Assembly: GCF_030063455.1 (NCBI RefSeq)
Contig: NZ_JASITB010000005.1
Coordinates: 62,001-126,000 of the forward strand
Source: Cryobacterium sp. PH31-O1
GTDB taxonomy: Bacteria; Actinomycetota; Actinomycetes; Actinomycetales; Microbacteriaceae
Direction: 5' to 3'
Length of the DNA stretch: 64,000 nucleotides
Numbering within the stretch: the stretch's first letter is position 1; every line of letters starts with the position of its first letter. Positions 46,651 through 54,852 of the stretch are shown one piece after another. The notes beneath the pieces are model-generated. The model searched no databases, had not been told where the DNA came from, and saw only the letters and a list, made by a program, of their open reading frames with translations. A program made the translations under genes and the position numbers.

Positions 46651-47525
46651 GTGTTCAGCTGATAACTGCCGATGAGGCTCGTGATGATGAGCCCCCAGCC
46701 ATCGACAAGCACGAACAGCAAAATTTTGAAGGGGAGCGAGATCATGACCGGCGGCAGCATCATCATGCCCATCGACATCAGCGCAGCCGAGACGACGATG
46801 TCGATGACCAGAAACGGAATGAAGATGACGAAGCCGATGATGAACGCGGCGCGCAGTTCAGAGATCATAAACGCCGGGATGAGGGTTAGCAGGGTGACGT
46901 CGTTGGGATTGTCGGGATTGGGCTGATCGGCGGCCCTGGTCATCAGCGCGAGGTCTTCCCCGCGCGTGTTGGCGAGCATGAATTGTCGCAACGGCTCAGA
47001 ACCCAGATTGAGCGCATCGGTGAAGTTGAGCGAACCGTCCAGGTAAGGCTGCAGGGCCACGGTGTTGATGTCGGTCAGTACCGGCGCCATGATGAACAGC
47101 GACAGAAACAGTGCCAGTCCCGCGAGCACCTGGTTCGGTGGGATCGACGGCAGTGCCAGGGCGTTACGGGTCATGGCGAGCACGACGAAAATCTTCGTGA
47201 AGCTCGTCATCATGAGCAGCAGCGCCGGTGCAACCGAGAGCAGGGTGATGCCCAGCAGCGTGACGATCGCCGATGAAGGGGCACCGTCTGGCCCGTTGAT
47301 GTCGACGCTGAGCCCACCGCCACCGGTGTCGCTCGGATCGGTCGGATCGGTCGGCAGGGTGGGGTCGACGGGGCTGTCCGGCATTGCCGGATCAACGGGC
47401 AGGGCGTGCACGACGCTCACGCTCAACCAAACCAGGGCCGCGGTGATGACGATGACCGACAGAATTAGCAGGCCGAGACGGGCGGAGGTCTGCCGGCTCA
47501 CGGCGCGGTTTGCCGCGGTATTCAC
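46647..47525 (-). CDS. fliP: Flagellar export protein FliP
   Basis: Core subunit of the export gate, made with a cleaved signal peptide. The GTG at 47523-47525 overlaps the fliO stop (GTGA) and gives 292 residues. A hydrophobic signal (about 16-40) is followed by an unusual 35-residue linker rich in Pro and Asp (PVDPAMPDSPVDPTLPTDPT). Conserved segments are TSFTKIFVVLAMTRNAL, PPNQVLAGLALFLSLFIM, FMISELRAAFIIGF and SMGMMMLPPVMISLPFK. Confidence 0.95.
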   Translation of the reverse strand: MNTAANRAVSRQTSARLGLLILSVIVITAALVWLSVSVVHALPVDPAMPDSPVDPTLPTDPTDPSDTGGGGLSVDINGPDGAPSSAIVTLLGITLLSVAPALLLMMTSFTKIFVVLAMTRNALALPSIPPNQVLAGLALFLSLFIMAPVLTDINTVALQPYLDGSLNFTDALNLGSEPLRQFMLANTRGEDLALMTRAADQPNPDNPNDVTLLTLIPAFMISELRAAFIIGFVIFIPFLVIDIVVSAALMSMGMMMLPPVMISLPFKILLFVLVDGWGLIITSLIGSYQLNT

Positions 47526-47980
47526 CGTCCCTGCCGAAGCAGTGCGGCGGTCTGACGCCACGTCGACGGCGACAGAATCGACCCGGCTAGCCCAGCTGGC
47601 CTGGCGGCCGTCGGTACCGCGGCTGCGTCATCCGCTGTGGCCGCTGCCAGTGATCGGGCAAAGGCGGTGCCGGCACTATCGGGGCTGCCGAGTGCCGCAA
47701 CCGCGGCGTCGAGGGTGGACGGAGAGACGGAAACGAGGGACTTTTCGTGCAGCACGGTCACGGCCTGTTCGGTCACGCCGAGGACGAGACGCGTACCATC
47801 GACCTCAACGACGACGACGGATGCCTTCTGCCCGATGGGCTGACGGCCCACGACGGTCACAGGGTTGATACTGCCCTTGGCCAGCACCCCCCGCGACAGG
47901 CGTCGTTGCAGGTACCAGAGCAGCGCAAGTACCACGCCCAGGGATAGGACGACGCGCACCGCAACAATAAGGGTGTCCAC
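47522..47980 (-). CDS. fliO: Flagellar biosynthetic protein FliO
   Basis: FliO helps FliP assemble. The 152-residue protein has one N-terminal membrane helix (about 3-24), then a small beta-rich domain with the FliO pattern VVGRQPIGQKASVVVVEVDG and RLVLGVTEQAVTVLHE. A Ser/Ala-rich tail follows. The GTG start abuts the fliN stop. Confidence 0.92.
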   Translation of the reverse strand: MDTLIVAVRVVLSLGVVLALLWYLQRRLSRGVLAKGSINPVTVVGRQPIGQKASVVVVEVDGTRLVLGVTEQAVTVLHEKSLVSVSPSTLDAAVAALGSPDSAGTAFARSLAAATADDAAAVPTAARPAGLAGSILSPSTWRQTAALLRQGR

Positions 47981-48688
47981 TTACGACAGGCCCTCCGCGA
48001 CATCGAGAATCTGGGTGATCCGTACGGCGTAGTCCTGATCGACGACGACGATTTCGCCGTGGGCGATGAGCCTGCCGTTGAGGAGGATATCGGCCGGCGC
48101 TCCGGCAGAACGATCCAATTCGATAACGGCGCCGGGCTTGAGTGACAGAACGTCGCGCACGGACATGCGGGTGCGCCCGATCTCCACCGTCAAGGACATC
48201 TCGACGTTACTGATGCGCCCGAGATTTCCCATGACGCTGCGGCTCTGTGCCGCGCCGGGCCCGCCGACGAGACCGTTTTCGCGCACACGAATGGCAAACC
48301 AGCCAGTTACTACTCCGCCAGCGCTCAGCTCGAAGATCTGTGTGTCGTCGGCGGCGAACAACGCCGAGGCGTCTTCAACGCGGGAATCACCGAGGACGCC
48401 GATTCCGAGCACACTGGAGGCACTCTCGAGAGCCGGGCGCAAAACGTCTTGGCTGGATACGAGCTGGGAGTTCGCTCCGGCTGCGGCGTCCAGGGAGGCC
48501 GAGTCGCTGAGCACCACGGCCAGGTCGGCCGATGTCGTTCCGACAAAGGAGGCCACCACGGCCAACCCGACGCGTGTGGTGAGCTCGGCACTGCCCAAAT
48601 GGGGCAGGGCCTGAAGCGGCACCGTCGTAGGCAATACGCGGATGAGAGCGTCAACGGCGGCTTCGGGAATGGATCGGGTAGAAATCAT
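47981..48688 (-). CDS. fliN: Flagellar motor switch protein FliN (long form)
   Basis: C-ring subunit. The C-terminal 80 residues are the SpoA/FliN domain: NVEMSLTVEIGRTRMSVRDV, LKPGAVIELDRSAGAPADIL and VNGRLIAHGEIV-like NGRLIAHGEIVVVDQDYAVR. The N-terminal 140 residues form an extra domain that recalls the FliY/CheC-like part of B. subtilis FliY, but the phosphatase motif is not obvious. The ATG overlaps the fliM stop (ATGA). Confidence 0.92.
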   Translation of the reverse strand: MISTRSIPEAAVDALIRVLPTTVPLQALPHLGSAELTTRVGLAVVASFVGTTSADLAVVLSDSASLDAAAGANSQLVSSQDVLRPALESASSVLGIGVLGDSRVEDASALFAADDTQIFELSAGGVVTGWFAIRVRENGLVGGPGAAQSRSVMGNLGRISNVEMSLTVEIGRTRMSVRDVLSLKPGAVIELDRSAGAPADILLNGRLIAHGEIVVVDQDYAVRITQILDVAEGLS

Positions 48689-49653
48689 TGAGCTGTCTCC
48701 TCGGTATCAATGACGATGCACGCCAGCCGCGAACCGTTGGCTCCGACGGCCGCGCGGGCCAGCGGCTGGCCGTCAACGGTCAGATTGAGCGGACGGTGCT
48801 GGGGGTGCGGAATGTGCAGAACGTCGCCGATAGCCAGCGACAGAATGCGGCTGGGCAGTACGTGCGCTGTCTCCAGACGAAGCGACACGTCAACGGGTAC
48901 GGCCGCAATCTGGGACTGCAGAAATTGCGCGGAGTTCGACGTGGTGCTGGTGGGATTCGCTTCGCCCAGTTGCGGCATTAAAGCCGCGGCAGGAATCGCT
49001 ACGGTCGCCGTTGCCGTGACCTTTTCCACTCGAATCGAGAAGGTCGCGACCACCATCAGGTCGCCGGTGGCGGCCGCCTGGGCGAACTGCGAGTTGTATT
49101 GGATCGCCTCAACGCCCATCTCATCAACGATGAGTGGTCCGAAGGAGTAGCGCAGATCTTCGAGGCTCTCGGCGATGAGCTTGCGAATCAGGGCCAGCTC
49201 GATTTGGGTAAAATTGCGTTCATCGAGCACCGGGGTGCTGCTGTTGCCACCGAGCATGTGATTCACCCAGGAAAGTGCCGAGGTGGTGGGAAACTGAATA
49301 ACGGCGCGCGCTTCCAGGCCAGCCACCGTGCACAGCACCATGGCCGTTTTGGGCGGCAGGGAACCCGCATATTCGTCGTACGTGGCCATGACCACCTGCT
49401 CGCAGGAGACAATGCACAGCACGCGTACGCGTGCGGTCAGCTGCGTACCCCACTGTCTCGCGAAAGTCTCAAATGCGAGTTCGAGTACGCGGGCGTGTTC
49501 GCGAGCCAGGGTGGTCGGTCGACGAAAGTCGTACAGTTCAACGCTTTTCGCCGCTATCGCGGGCGCGCTGCCGCCGACCTGATCCTGGACTGTCACGATG
49601 GGACTATCGGCCGGGTTAGCCGAAAGGTAAGAAGCCTGTACCAGCGGATACAT
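48685..49653 (-). CDS. fliM: Flagellar motor switch protein FliM
   Basis: C-ring protein that transmits CheY~P binding to FliG. The 322-residue protein has the middle domain (YDFRRPTTLAREHARVLELA, LPPKTAMVLCTVAGLEARAV and MLGG) and a C-terminal SpoA domain with ILSLAIGDVLHIPHP. The extreme N-terminal LSQxEIDALL-type CheY-binding motif of enteric FliM is not evident. It lies 4 bp after motB. Confidence 0.93.
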   Translation of the reverse strand: MYPLVQASYLSANPADSPIVTVQDQVGGSAPAIAAKSVELYDFRRPTTLAREHARVLELAFETFARQWGTQLTARVRVLCIVSCEQVVMATYDEYAGSLPPKTAMVLCTVAGLEARAVIQFPTTSALSWVNHMLGGNSSTPVLDERNFTQIELALIRKLIAESLEDLRYSFGPLIVDEMGVEAIQYNSQFAQAAATGDLMVVATFSIRVEKVTATATVAIPAAALMPQLGEANPTSTTSNSAQFLQSQIAAVPVDVSLRLETAHVLPSRILSLAIGDVLHIPHPQHRPLNLTVDGQPLARAAVGANGSRLACIVIDTEETAQ

Positions 49654-49657
49654 CCAC

Positions 49658-50515
49658 TCAGCTCACCGCGGCGACGCCGGGAATGAGCGCCCGCACGCTA
49701 TCGGGCTGGTTGGACAGCACCACGATATCGACTCGGCGGTTCTGCGCCATATCCTGGAGGGTGGATCCGGTGTTCTCCGGCTGAGCCGATCCGAAGGCAA
49801 CGGCGGATATCAGGTCTCCGGCGACGCCGCCCTGTTCGACCAGGCGACGCAACACCTGGGTAGCACGGCTGGCTGAGAGTTCCCAGTCTGTGGGGAAGGT
49901 CGCTGACTGGCCGTGCTTGTCGGCGTGCCCTTCCACCGATATTTTCTGCCCGGTGGCCATTAGTGCCGGGGCTGCGGCATCGAGCACGGCAGCTGCCGCC
50001 GCGGTGAGTTGGGCGCTGTCTGGTGCGAAGAAGGTCTCGCTTCCCACCAGCCCGAGGGTCAGTCCTCGGTCGGTGATGTGAAATTCCACGAGGTCTCCAA
50101 CTCCGGCTGCGGTTAGGCTGCCGCCGACGGCGACCGCCAGCTCGTCAAGCTTCGCGACCTCCTGCGCGGCCGCTGTGGCGTTGGCGGTCGCCTGCGCACC
50201 AGCGTCGGCCGGGTCGACGGCTTCGGCCGAGTGCGTGACCTCGGTGGGCGATTCTCCCTCGTTATCGACGAGGTCAGCCGGAACGACGACTCCCTCGGCT
50301 GTGTCGACCTTGCCCGCGTTGACGGCTCCGAATCCGGTGGCCAGGGAGTTGGCTAGTTGCTCATACTTGTCTTGGTCGACCGTCGACATGGCGAACAGCA
50401 CGATGAACATGCACATCAATACGGTGACCATGTCCATATAGGAGGCCATCCACCGCTCGTCGGGGTGAACGTCCTCCTCTTCAACCATTTTGCGACGTTT
50501 GGCGCGCACACTCAT
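49658..50515 (-). CDS. motB: Flagellar stator protein MotB
   Basis: Peptidoglycan-anchored half of the ion-driven stator. The 285-residue protein has a basic N-terminus and one helix with the ion-carrying aspartate Asp28 in WMASYMDMVTVLMCMFIVLF. After a linker comes an OmpA-like domain with SVEGHADKHGQ, LSASRATQVLRRLVE and NRRVDIVVL. Its ATG overlaps motA (ATGA). The ion (H+ or Na+) is not predictable by eye. Confidence 0.96.
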   Translation of the reverse strand: MSVRAKRRKMVEEEDVHPDERWMASYMDMVTVLMCMFIVLFAMSTVDQDKYEQLANSLATGFGAVNAGKVDTAEGVVVPADLVDNEGESPTEVTHSAEAVDPADAGAQATANATAAAQEVAKLDELAVAVGGSLTAAGVGDLVEFHITDRGLTLGLVGSETFFAPDSAQLTAAAAAVLDAAAPALMATGQKISVEGHADKHGQSATFPTDWELSASRATQVLRRLVEQGGVAGDLISAVAFGSAQPENTGSTLQDMAQNRRVDIVVLSNQPDSVRALIPGVAAVS

Positions 50516-51366
50516 GCTGCCTGGGGAAGGTCTTTGTCCTTACCCTTTCCTTTACCCTTGGCGTTGGCCTTGCTGGTGCCGGAGCTACCGCCGGCATCCG
50601 CTGCACCGACTTTGGGCAAAAGCTCGGCGGGAACCATGGCGCGCAGGCGGTCGCCGAGCAGCCGAGGCTGGCTGCCGGCCTGCACGGCCAGGGCGCCCTC
50701 CATGACGAGGGTCATGCGATCGACCTCAAGGTCGGCGAGACGGCGCAGGCGTGAGCCGAGTGGCAGCCAGATAAAGTTGGCCGATAGCAGCCCCCAGAGC
50801 GTAGCGACAAAAGCGGTTGCGATCATCGGGCCGAGGGTGGCTGGCGTCGACAGGTTTTCCAGAACGTGGGTGAGAGCCACGACGGTTCCGACAATGCCAA
50901 TAGTCGGTGCATAGCCGCCGAGGCCGGTGAAAAATTTGGCAGCGTTTCGATTGGAACGCGCGGTCGTGGCGATCTGGTCTTCAAGCAGCATGCGTAGTTC
51001 ATCGCCGTCTGTGCCATCGGCGATGTTTTGCAGGGCCCCGCGGAGGAATGGATCGGTGACTTTATCGGCCTCTTGGTCGAGGGCGAGCAGGCCCGAACTG
51101 CGCGCGGTTTCGGCGAGCCCGACGACCTGGTCAATGACGGCTTGGGGCGGGGTTGTCTTGCCGAGGAACGCACCGGGCAGTGCCTTGAAGGCCGAGGTGA
51201 AGTCCTTCATGGTGCCGCCGGCGAGGCCGACAGCGATGGTGGCACCGAACACCAGAATCATCGGCGCGGGAAGCAGAATGGCCGTGACCGAGGAGCCCTC
51301 GATGGAGATCATGGCCAGAAGCGCGCCAAAGGCGAGCACGAGGCCAATGAGAGTTGCGGGATCCAC
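50512..51366 (-). CDS. motA: Flagellar stator protein MotA
   Basis: Forms the stator channel with MotB. The 284-residue protein has four membrane helices: two at the N-terminus (LIGLVLAFGALLAMISIEGS region) and two in the middle (YAPTIGIVGTVVALTHVLEN, MIATAFVATLWGLLSANFIW). A cytoplasmic loop with charged residues lies between, and the C-terminal tail is Lys/Gly-rich. The GTG start shares one base with the flbD stop. Confidence 0.96.
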   Translation of the reverse strand: MDPATLIGLVLAFGALLAMISIEGSSVTAILLPAPMILVFGATIAVGLAGGTMKDFTSAFKALPGAFLGKTTPPQAVIDQVVGLAETARSSGLLALDQEADKVTDPFLRGALQNIADGTDGDELRMLLEDQIATTARSNRNAAKFFTGLGGYAPTIGIVGTVVALTHVLENLSTPATLGPMIATAFVATLWGLLSANFIWLPLGSRLRRLADLEVDRMTLVMEGALAVQAGSQPRLLGDRLRAMVPAELLPKVGAADAGGSSGTSKANAKGKGKGKDKDLPQAA

Positions 51367-51599
51367 TACAGCTTCCTGGGGCCTCGTGGCAAATCGCCCG
51401 CGTTCGGGTCGTACGCGAGCGCGATCACGTGTGCACGGTAACTGGCAATCTTCTCGATCACTTCTTCCATGGACTCGGTGACTATGAAGTTGGCGCCGTC
51501 AACCATAACCAGGGTGGTGTCCGGGTTCGCGTGGATGCGTTCGATCAGGTCAGGATTTATCGCAAAGTGACTGTCGTTCAGCCGCGTTAGTACGATCAT
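51366..51599 (-). CDS. flbD: FlbD family flagellar protein
   Basis: A 77-residue protein beginning MIVLTRLNDSHFAINPDLIE, the FlbD (SwrD) signature. In B. subtilis SwrD raises stator torque; it sits here directly upstream of motA, as in many Gram-positive flagellar operons. The start is the ATG at 51597-51599. An in-frame ATG at 51636-51638 would add 13 Pro/Arg-rich residues. A sigma-28-like promoter lies upstream. Confidence 0.92.
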   Translation of the reverse strand: MIVLTRLNDSHFAINPDLIERIHANPDTTLVMVDGANFIVTESMEEVIEKIASYRAHVIALAYDPNAGDLPRGPRKL

Positions 51600-51644
51600 C
51601 TGCTCATCCCGTCTCGAACGACTCGGCGGAGGCGTCATGGTGTA

Positions 51645-51671
51645 CTGTCGGCCGCCGCACCGCTCAGGTTA
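51645..51671 (-). promoter_or_regulatory. Candidate sigma-28-type promoter for flbD-motA block
   Basis: On the minus strand TAACCTGA, an 11-base spacer and GCCGACAG. The enteric/Bacillus flagellar sigma consensus is TAAAGTTT-N11-GCCGATAA; the -10 matches 6 of 8 and the spacer is exact. It lies about 46 bp upstream of the flbD ATG. A second copy of the same design precedes flgB. Confidence 0.55.
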
Positions 51672-51704
51672 GGAACTGCGGCTAGTTCATCGGCCGCCGA
51701 CACG

Positions 51705-51735
51705 ACTCTGGCCCCGACGGGTGCGGGGCCAGAGT
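51705..51735 (-). terminator. Hairpin after flgE
   Basis: ACTCTGGCCCC (51705-51715) and GGGGCCAGAGT (51725-51735) form a perfect 11-bp stem with a 9-base loop, 27 bp after the flgE stop. No T-run follows. It is positioned to end or attenuate the flgB-flgE transcript before the flbD promoter. Confidence 0.7.
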
Positions 51736-51761
51736 GGTTAAGAGTCGTTCAGAGTGGCCGG

Positions 51762-52940
51762 TTAGCGCTTGAGGTTGGTCAGCTCCTGCAGTACCTCATC
51801 GGAGGTGGTGATGATGCGGGCGTTGGCCTGAAAGCCGCGCTGGGCAACGATGAGGTTGGTGAATTCCTGCGACAGGTCAACGTTCGACATTTCGAGGGCA
51901 CCGCTGGTGAGCGAACCGAGGCCGGCCGCACCCGGGGTGCCGAGCGCCGCACCACCGGAGTTGAACGTGGCACGGTAGGCCGAAGAACCGGCTTTTTCGA
52001 GTCCGCCCGGATTGACGAACGTGGCGAGGGCGATGCGGCCGATGGCCTGCTGCTGTCCGTTGCTGAACAGACCGACGAGCGTACCGTCGGCGCCGAGCGT
52101 GTAGGAGTTGAGCGTGCCAGCCTCGTTGCCGTTGTCGGTCTTGCCTGCCACGGTATTGAGTCCGGAGAAGCCCTCGAGGGCAGCGAGATTCATGGCGATA
52201 CCATCTACGGTCAGGGCGCCCGAAGCGATGAAATTGCCCGTGGTTCCATCGGCGACGAGTGCGATGCTGTTGGCCGGGACATTCGTGTCCGCCACTGTCC
52301 AACCATCTGGGGCATCCGTGCGGGTGAAGGTGACCGAGATCGTGCGGGAGTTGCCAAGGTCGTCGTAGACGTCGACCGTGCGAACGAGCGCGCTTCCCGA
52401 TTTGGAATCGGACGGAAGGTTGCCGGTGAAGGTCGCTGCGTTCGAGGCAGAAGCGGGAACGATCGCTTCAGCGGGCAGCCTGATGTTACCGACCGCCCCG
52501 CCGTCGGCGACCACGCCGCCGACCGCACCCCAGCCCTGTACGATCGCGCCGTCGGGCGAGACCAGCCGACCCAGCGAATCGAAGTCGAAGGAACCGGCAC
52601 GGGTGTACAAGGTCTCGCCGCCGAGAGAGGTGACAAAGAAGCCGTCGCCCGAAATCATGAGGTCGGTGGTCTTGCCGGTGGCCTGCGACGAGCCCTGGGC
52701 AAAGTTCGTGGAGATTCCAGCTACCTGCACGCCGAGCCCGACCTGGGCCGGGTTCGTGCCGCCGATCGTGGTTGAAGCGCCGCCGGCCGCCTGGGTCAGC
52801 TGCGAGAGGGTGTCCTGAAACTGAGCGGCGGACGCCTTGAACGCCGTGGTGTTGACGTTGGCGATGTTATTGCCGGTCACGTCGAGCATGGTCTGGTGGG
52901 AACGAAGGCCCGAGATGCCGGAGTAGAGAGAACGAAGCAT
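51762..52940 (-). CDS. flgE: Flagellar hook protein FlgE
   Basis: Hook subunit exported by the flagellar apparatus. The 392-residue protein has the rod/hook N-terminal motif MLRSLYSGISGLRSHQTMLD with VTGNNIANVNTTAFK and the C-terminal motif SNVDLSQEFTNLIVAQRGFQ, ANARIITTSDEVLQEL. Between them lie the FlgE D1 and D2 hook domains. Start: ATG at 52938-52940, preceded by AAAGG 10 nt away; an in-frame TTG lies six codons upstream. Confidence 0.95.
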   Translation of the reverse strand: MLRSLYSGISGLRSHQTMLDVTGNNIANVNTTAFKASAAQFQDTLSQLTQAAGGASTTIGGTNPAQVGLGVQVAGISTNFAQGSSQATGKTTDLMISGDGFFVTSLGGETLYTRAGSFDFDSLGRLVSPDGAIVQGWGAVGGVVADGGAVGNIRLPAEAIVPASASNAATFTGNLPSDSKSGSALVRTVDVYDDLGNSRTISVTFTRTDAPDGWTVADTNVPANSIALVADGTTGNFIASGALTVDGIAMNLAALEGFSGLNTVAGKTDNGNEAGTLNSYTLGADGTLVGLFSNGQQQAIGRIALATFVNPGGLEKAGSSAYRATFNSGGAALGTPGAAGLGSLTSGALEMSNVDLSQEFTNLIVAQRGFQANARIITTSDEVLQELTNLKR

Positions 52941-53000
52941 GGGAGTGAAGCCTTTCAAGAATGAGGTGGGGTGCAGTTGGTGGGGTGGTGCGAGCGCCGA

Positions 53001-53447
53001 TCAGGCCGCGGGTGTCGCCTCCACGGGGCTGGTGACACCGGAGATGACGTCGAGGGCGACGGCTTCACCGTTGACGGTGACCATGGGCACCGCATTCGCG
53101 AACGAGACTGACGAAGCCAGCCCGGTGATTTCGACGCCATCCGCGTTGGTATAGGTGACCGTCTCCCCCACCAGCGCGGCCGCCGAGGTGCGCATCTGCA
53201 GCGAGAAGCCCTCCTCGCTGGCGGTGGCCATCTCGGTGAGTTTCTCCATCATGGCGAGCTGGGTGGTCTGGGCGATCATCTCGTTGGTATCCATGGGCGA
53301 GCTCGGATCCTGGTTTTGCAACTGGGTCACCAGCAGCGACATGAATACCTCCGAGTCCATGGACTGGTTCGGCGTGCGCGTCGTGGTCGTAGACGAGTAC
53401 ATTCCGGTCGGAGCGACGGCGTTAGCCGCCAGAGCGTCGATTGTCAC
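53001..53447 (-). CDS. flgD: Hook assembly scaffold protein FlgD
   Basis: Temporary cap that guides hook assembly. The GTG at 53445-53447 follows AGGAG and gives 148 residues. The conserved N-terminal part is MDSEVFMSLLVTQLQNQDPS, PMDTNEMIAQTTQLAMMEKL. Only a short C-terminal part follows, so the FlgD Ig-like domains of longer homologues are missing, as in other Gram-positive short FlgD proteins. An upstream extension to 53645 overlaps fliK. Confidence 0.93.
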   Translation of the reverse strand: MTIDALAANAVAPTGMYSSTTTTRTPNQSMDSEVFMSLLVTQLQNQDPSSPMDTNEMIAQTTQLAMMEKLTEMATASEEGFSLQMRTSAAALVGETVTYTNADGVEITGLASSVSFANAVPMVTVNGEAVALDVISGVTSPVEATPAA

Positions 53448-53460
53448 GGTAATTCTCCTT

Positions 53461-54852
53461 CTAGGCCAGTACGTCGATGGTGTGAGTGAACCCGTATCGG
53501 GGTGGTCGGTTGTGCGGTGGAGTATCCGGGGCTCGACCATCACCGTTGGGGCGGTCCCGGTCGCTTGAATTGCGTCCTTCGGTCTCTGACCGCGGTTGGC
53601 GAGTGGCGTCGGGATCGCCGGCCTGGCTGTCGGGAGATAGATCAAGCTGGGCGCTCAGCCCCGAACCGGCCAGGTCACGGCGCAGATCGGGCAGGATCAG
53701 TCGCAGAGCATCTCGGGCCAGATCGGTGGGCGCGAACAGTTCCACCCGAATGCCCTCCCCCGTCACATGGGCCCGAACGGTCACCGGCCCAAGGTTGTCG
53801 GGCGTGACGCTAATGGTCAGCACGTGCTCGCCGGGAGTAGCGGTGGTGAGAGAGAAGAGCGGCTTCATAATCTGCGTGCTGAGCGGCACAGCGGCCGGTG
53901 CCGGCACCGCAGTCGGGGGCGCCGTGAGAGGCGTCGGCGGCATGGCCGCAGGCAGAGCGGATGCCGTGGGCACGGCGGGCACGGCGGGCACGGTCGGCGC
54001 AACGGCGTCGGTGCTGGCGCTGGCACCGCCGGCGGCTAGTCGCACCGAGTCGGGTAGCACCGACCCTGCCGACCCAGTACTTACCACGGCACCATTTTGC
54101 GCAGCGGCAAGGTTGGGACCACCAGCGACTGCCAGGGTCGCCGCCCCGATGGGCGTCGAATCGGCCCCGCCTGTCGCGGCAATGGTCGCGGCAGCTGCGC
54201 CGGTATCGGTGCCGCGGCCAGCAGCGGCCGTCGCTCGGCCCAGAGCGCCAGGGGCCGTGCCAGCTGTGGCAAACCCCGCAGTGGGGGCAATTGTGTCGGC
54301 GACGTCGGCAGCAAGTTCAACGACGGTGCCCGGATTCGCAGCGGAAAGCGGTGCGGAGACGGGTGTGGAGACGGGTGTGGAGACGGGTGTGTAGACGGTT
54401 CCGCCGGCGGCGGCGGTGCTTGACTCGGCCAGCGCCGCAGACCCAACTGGCACAGACCCAACAAGCACAGACCCAACTGGCACAGCCCCAACTGGCACCA
54501 ACCCAACCGGCGCGGGGTTGTTCGTGGCAGTAGCTGCAATCTGTGCGGGCGCCGCAGAAGCGGCGGCGGCCCAAACCAGATCAGCCAGGATCGATGCCGG
54601 GACCGCGCTATTCGCCGCGGAGGAATCAGCTGCGGATGCCGGGTCAGCGGTCACGCCCGAATCGTTCGAGGAAGCTGTCGACGAGTCCGTCGAGGAGGCT
54701 GCGGTCGACGACAGTGCGGCGCGACCGGCGAGGGTGCCATCCATGATCGTCCCAAATGCATCAGCGCCCTGCGAAGCATGGTTCGCGTCGCGCGCATCCG
54801 TTACGGCGGCAGGAGCCGTCGCTGGCCGATATTGACCGAGGGTGAGCGTCAT
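53461..54852 (-). CDS. fliK: Flagellar hook-length control protein FliK
   Basis: Secreted ruler that triggers FlhB switching. The 463-residue protein is mostly low-complexity and Ala/Val/Pro/Thr-rich, as expected for a ruler. The conserved C-terminal domain has EHVLTISVTPDNLGPVTVRA, GIRVELFAPTDLARDALRLI and LPDLRRDLAGSGL. Two internal repeat blocks encode VSTP and PVGSV-like units. The ATG overlaps the NlpC/P60 stop (ATGA). Confidence 0.92.
   Translation of the reverse strand: MTLTLGQYRPATAPAAVTDARDANHASQGADAFGTIMDGTLAGRAALSSTAASSTDSSTASSNDSGVTADPASAADSSAANSAVPASILADLVWAAAASAAPAQIAATATNNPAPVGLVPVGAVPVGSVLVGSVPVGSAALAESSTAAAGGTVYTPVSTPVSTPVSAPLSAANPGTVVELAADVADTIAPTAGFATAGTAPGALGRATAAAGRGTDTGAAAATIAATGGADSTPIGAATLAVAGGPNLAAAQNGAVVSTGSAGSVLPDSVRLAAGGASASTDAVAPTVPAVPAVPTASALPAAMPPTPLTAPPTAVPAPAAVPLSTQIMKPLFSLTTATPGEHVLTISVTPDNLGPVTVRAHVTGEGIRVELFAPTDLARDALRLILPDLRRDLAGSGLSAQLDLSPDSQAGDPDATRQPRSETEGRNSSDRDRPNGDGRAPDTPPHNRPPRYGFTHTIDVLA
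54356..54511. repeat. Short in-frame tandem repeats in fliK
   Basis: Two arrays. GGTGTGGAGACG (12 bp) is repeated about three times at 54356-54399, encoding VSTP units. A 15-bp unit (core CCCAACTGGCACAGA) runs at about 54442-54511, encoding PVGSV-type units. Both are multiples of three and vary between copies. Confidence 0.85.
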
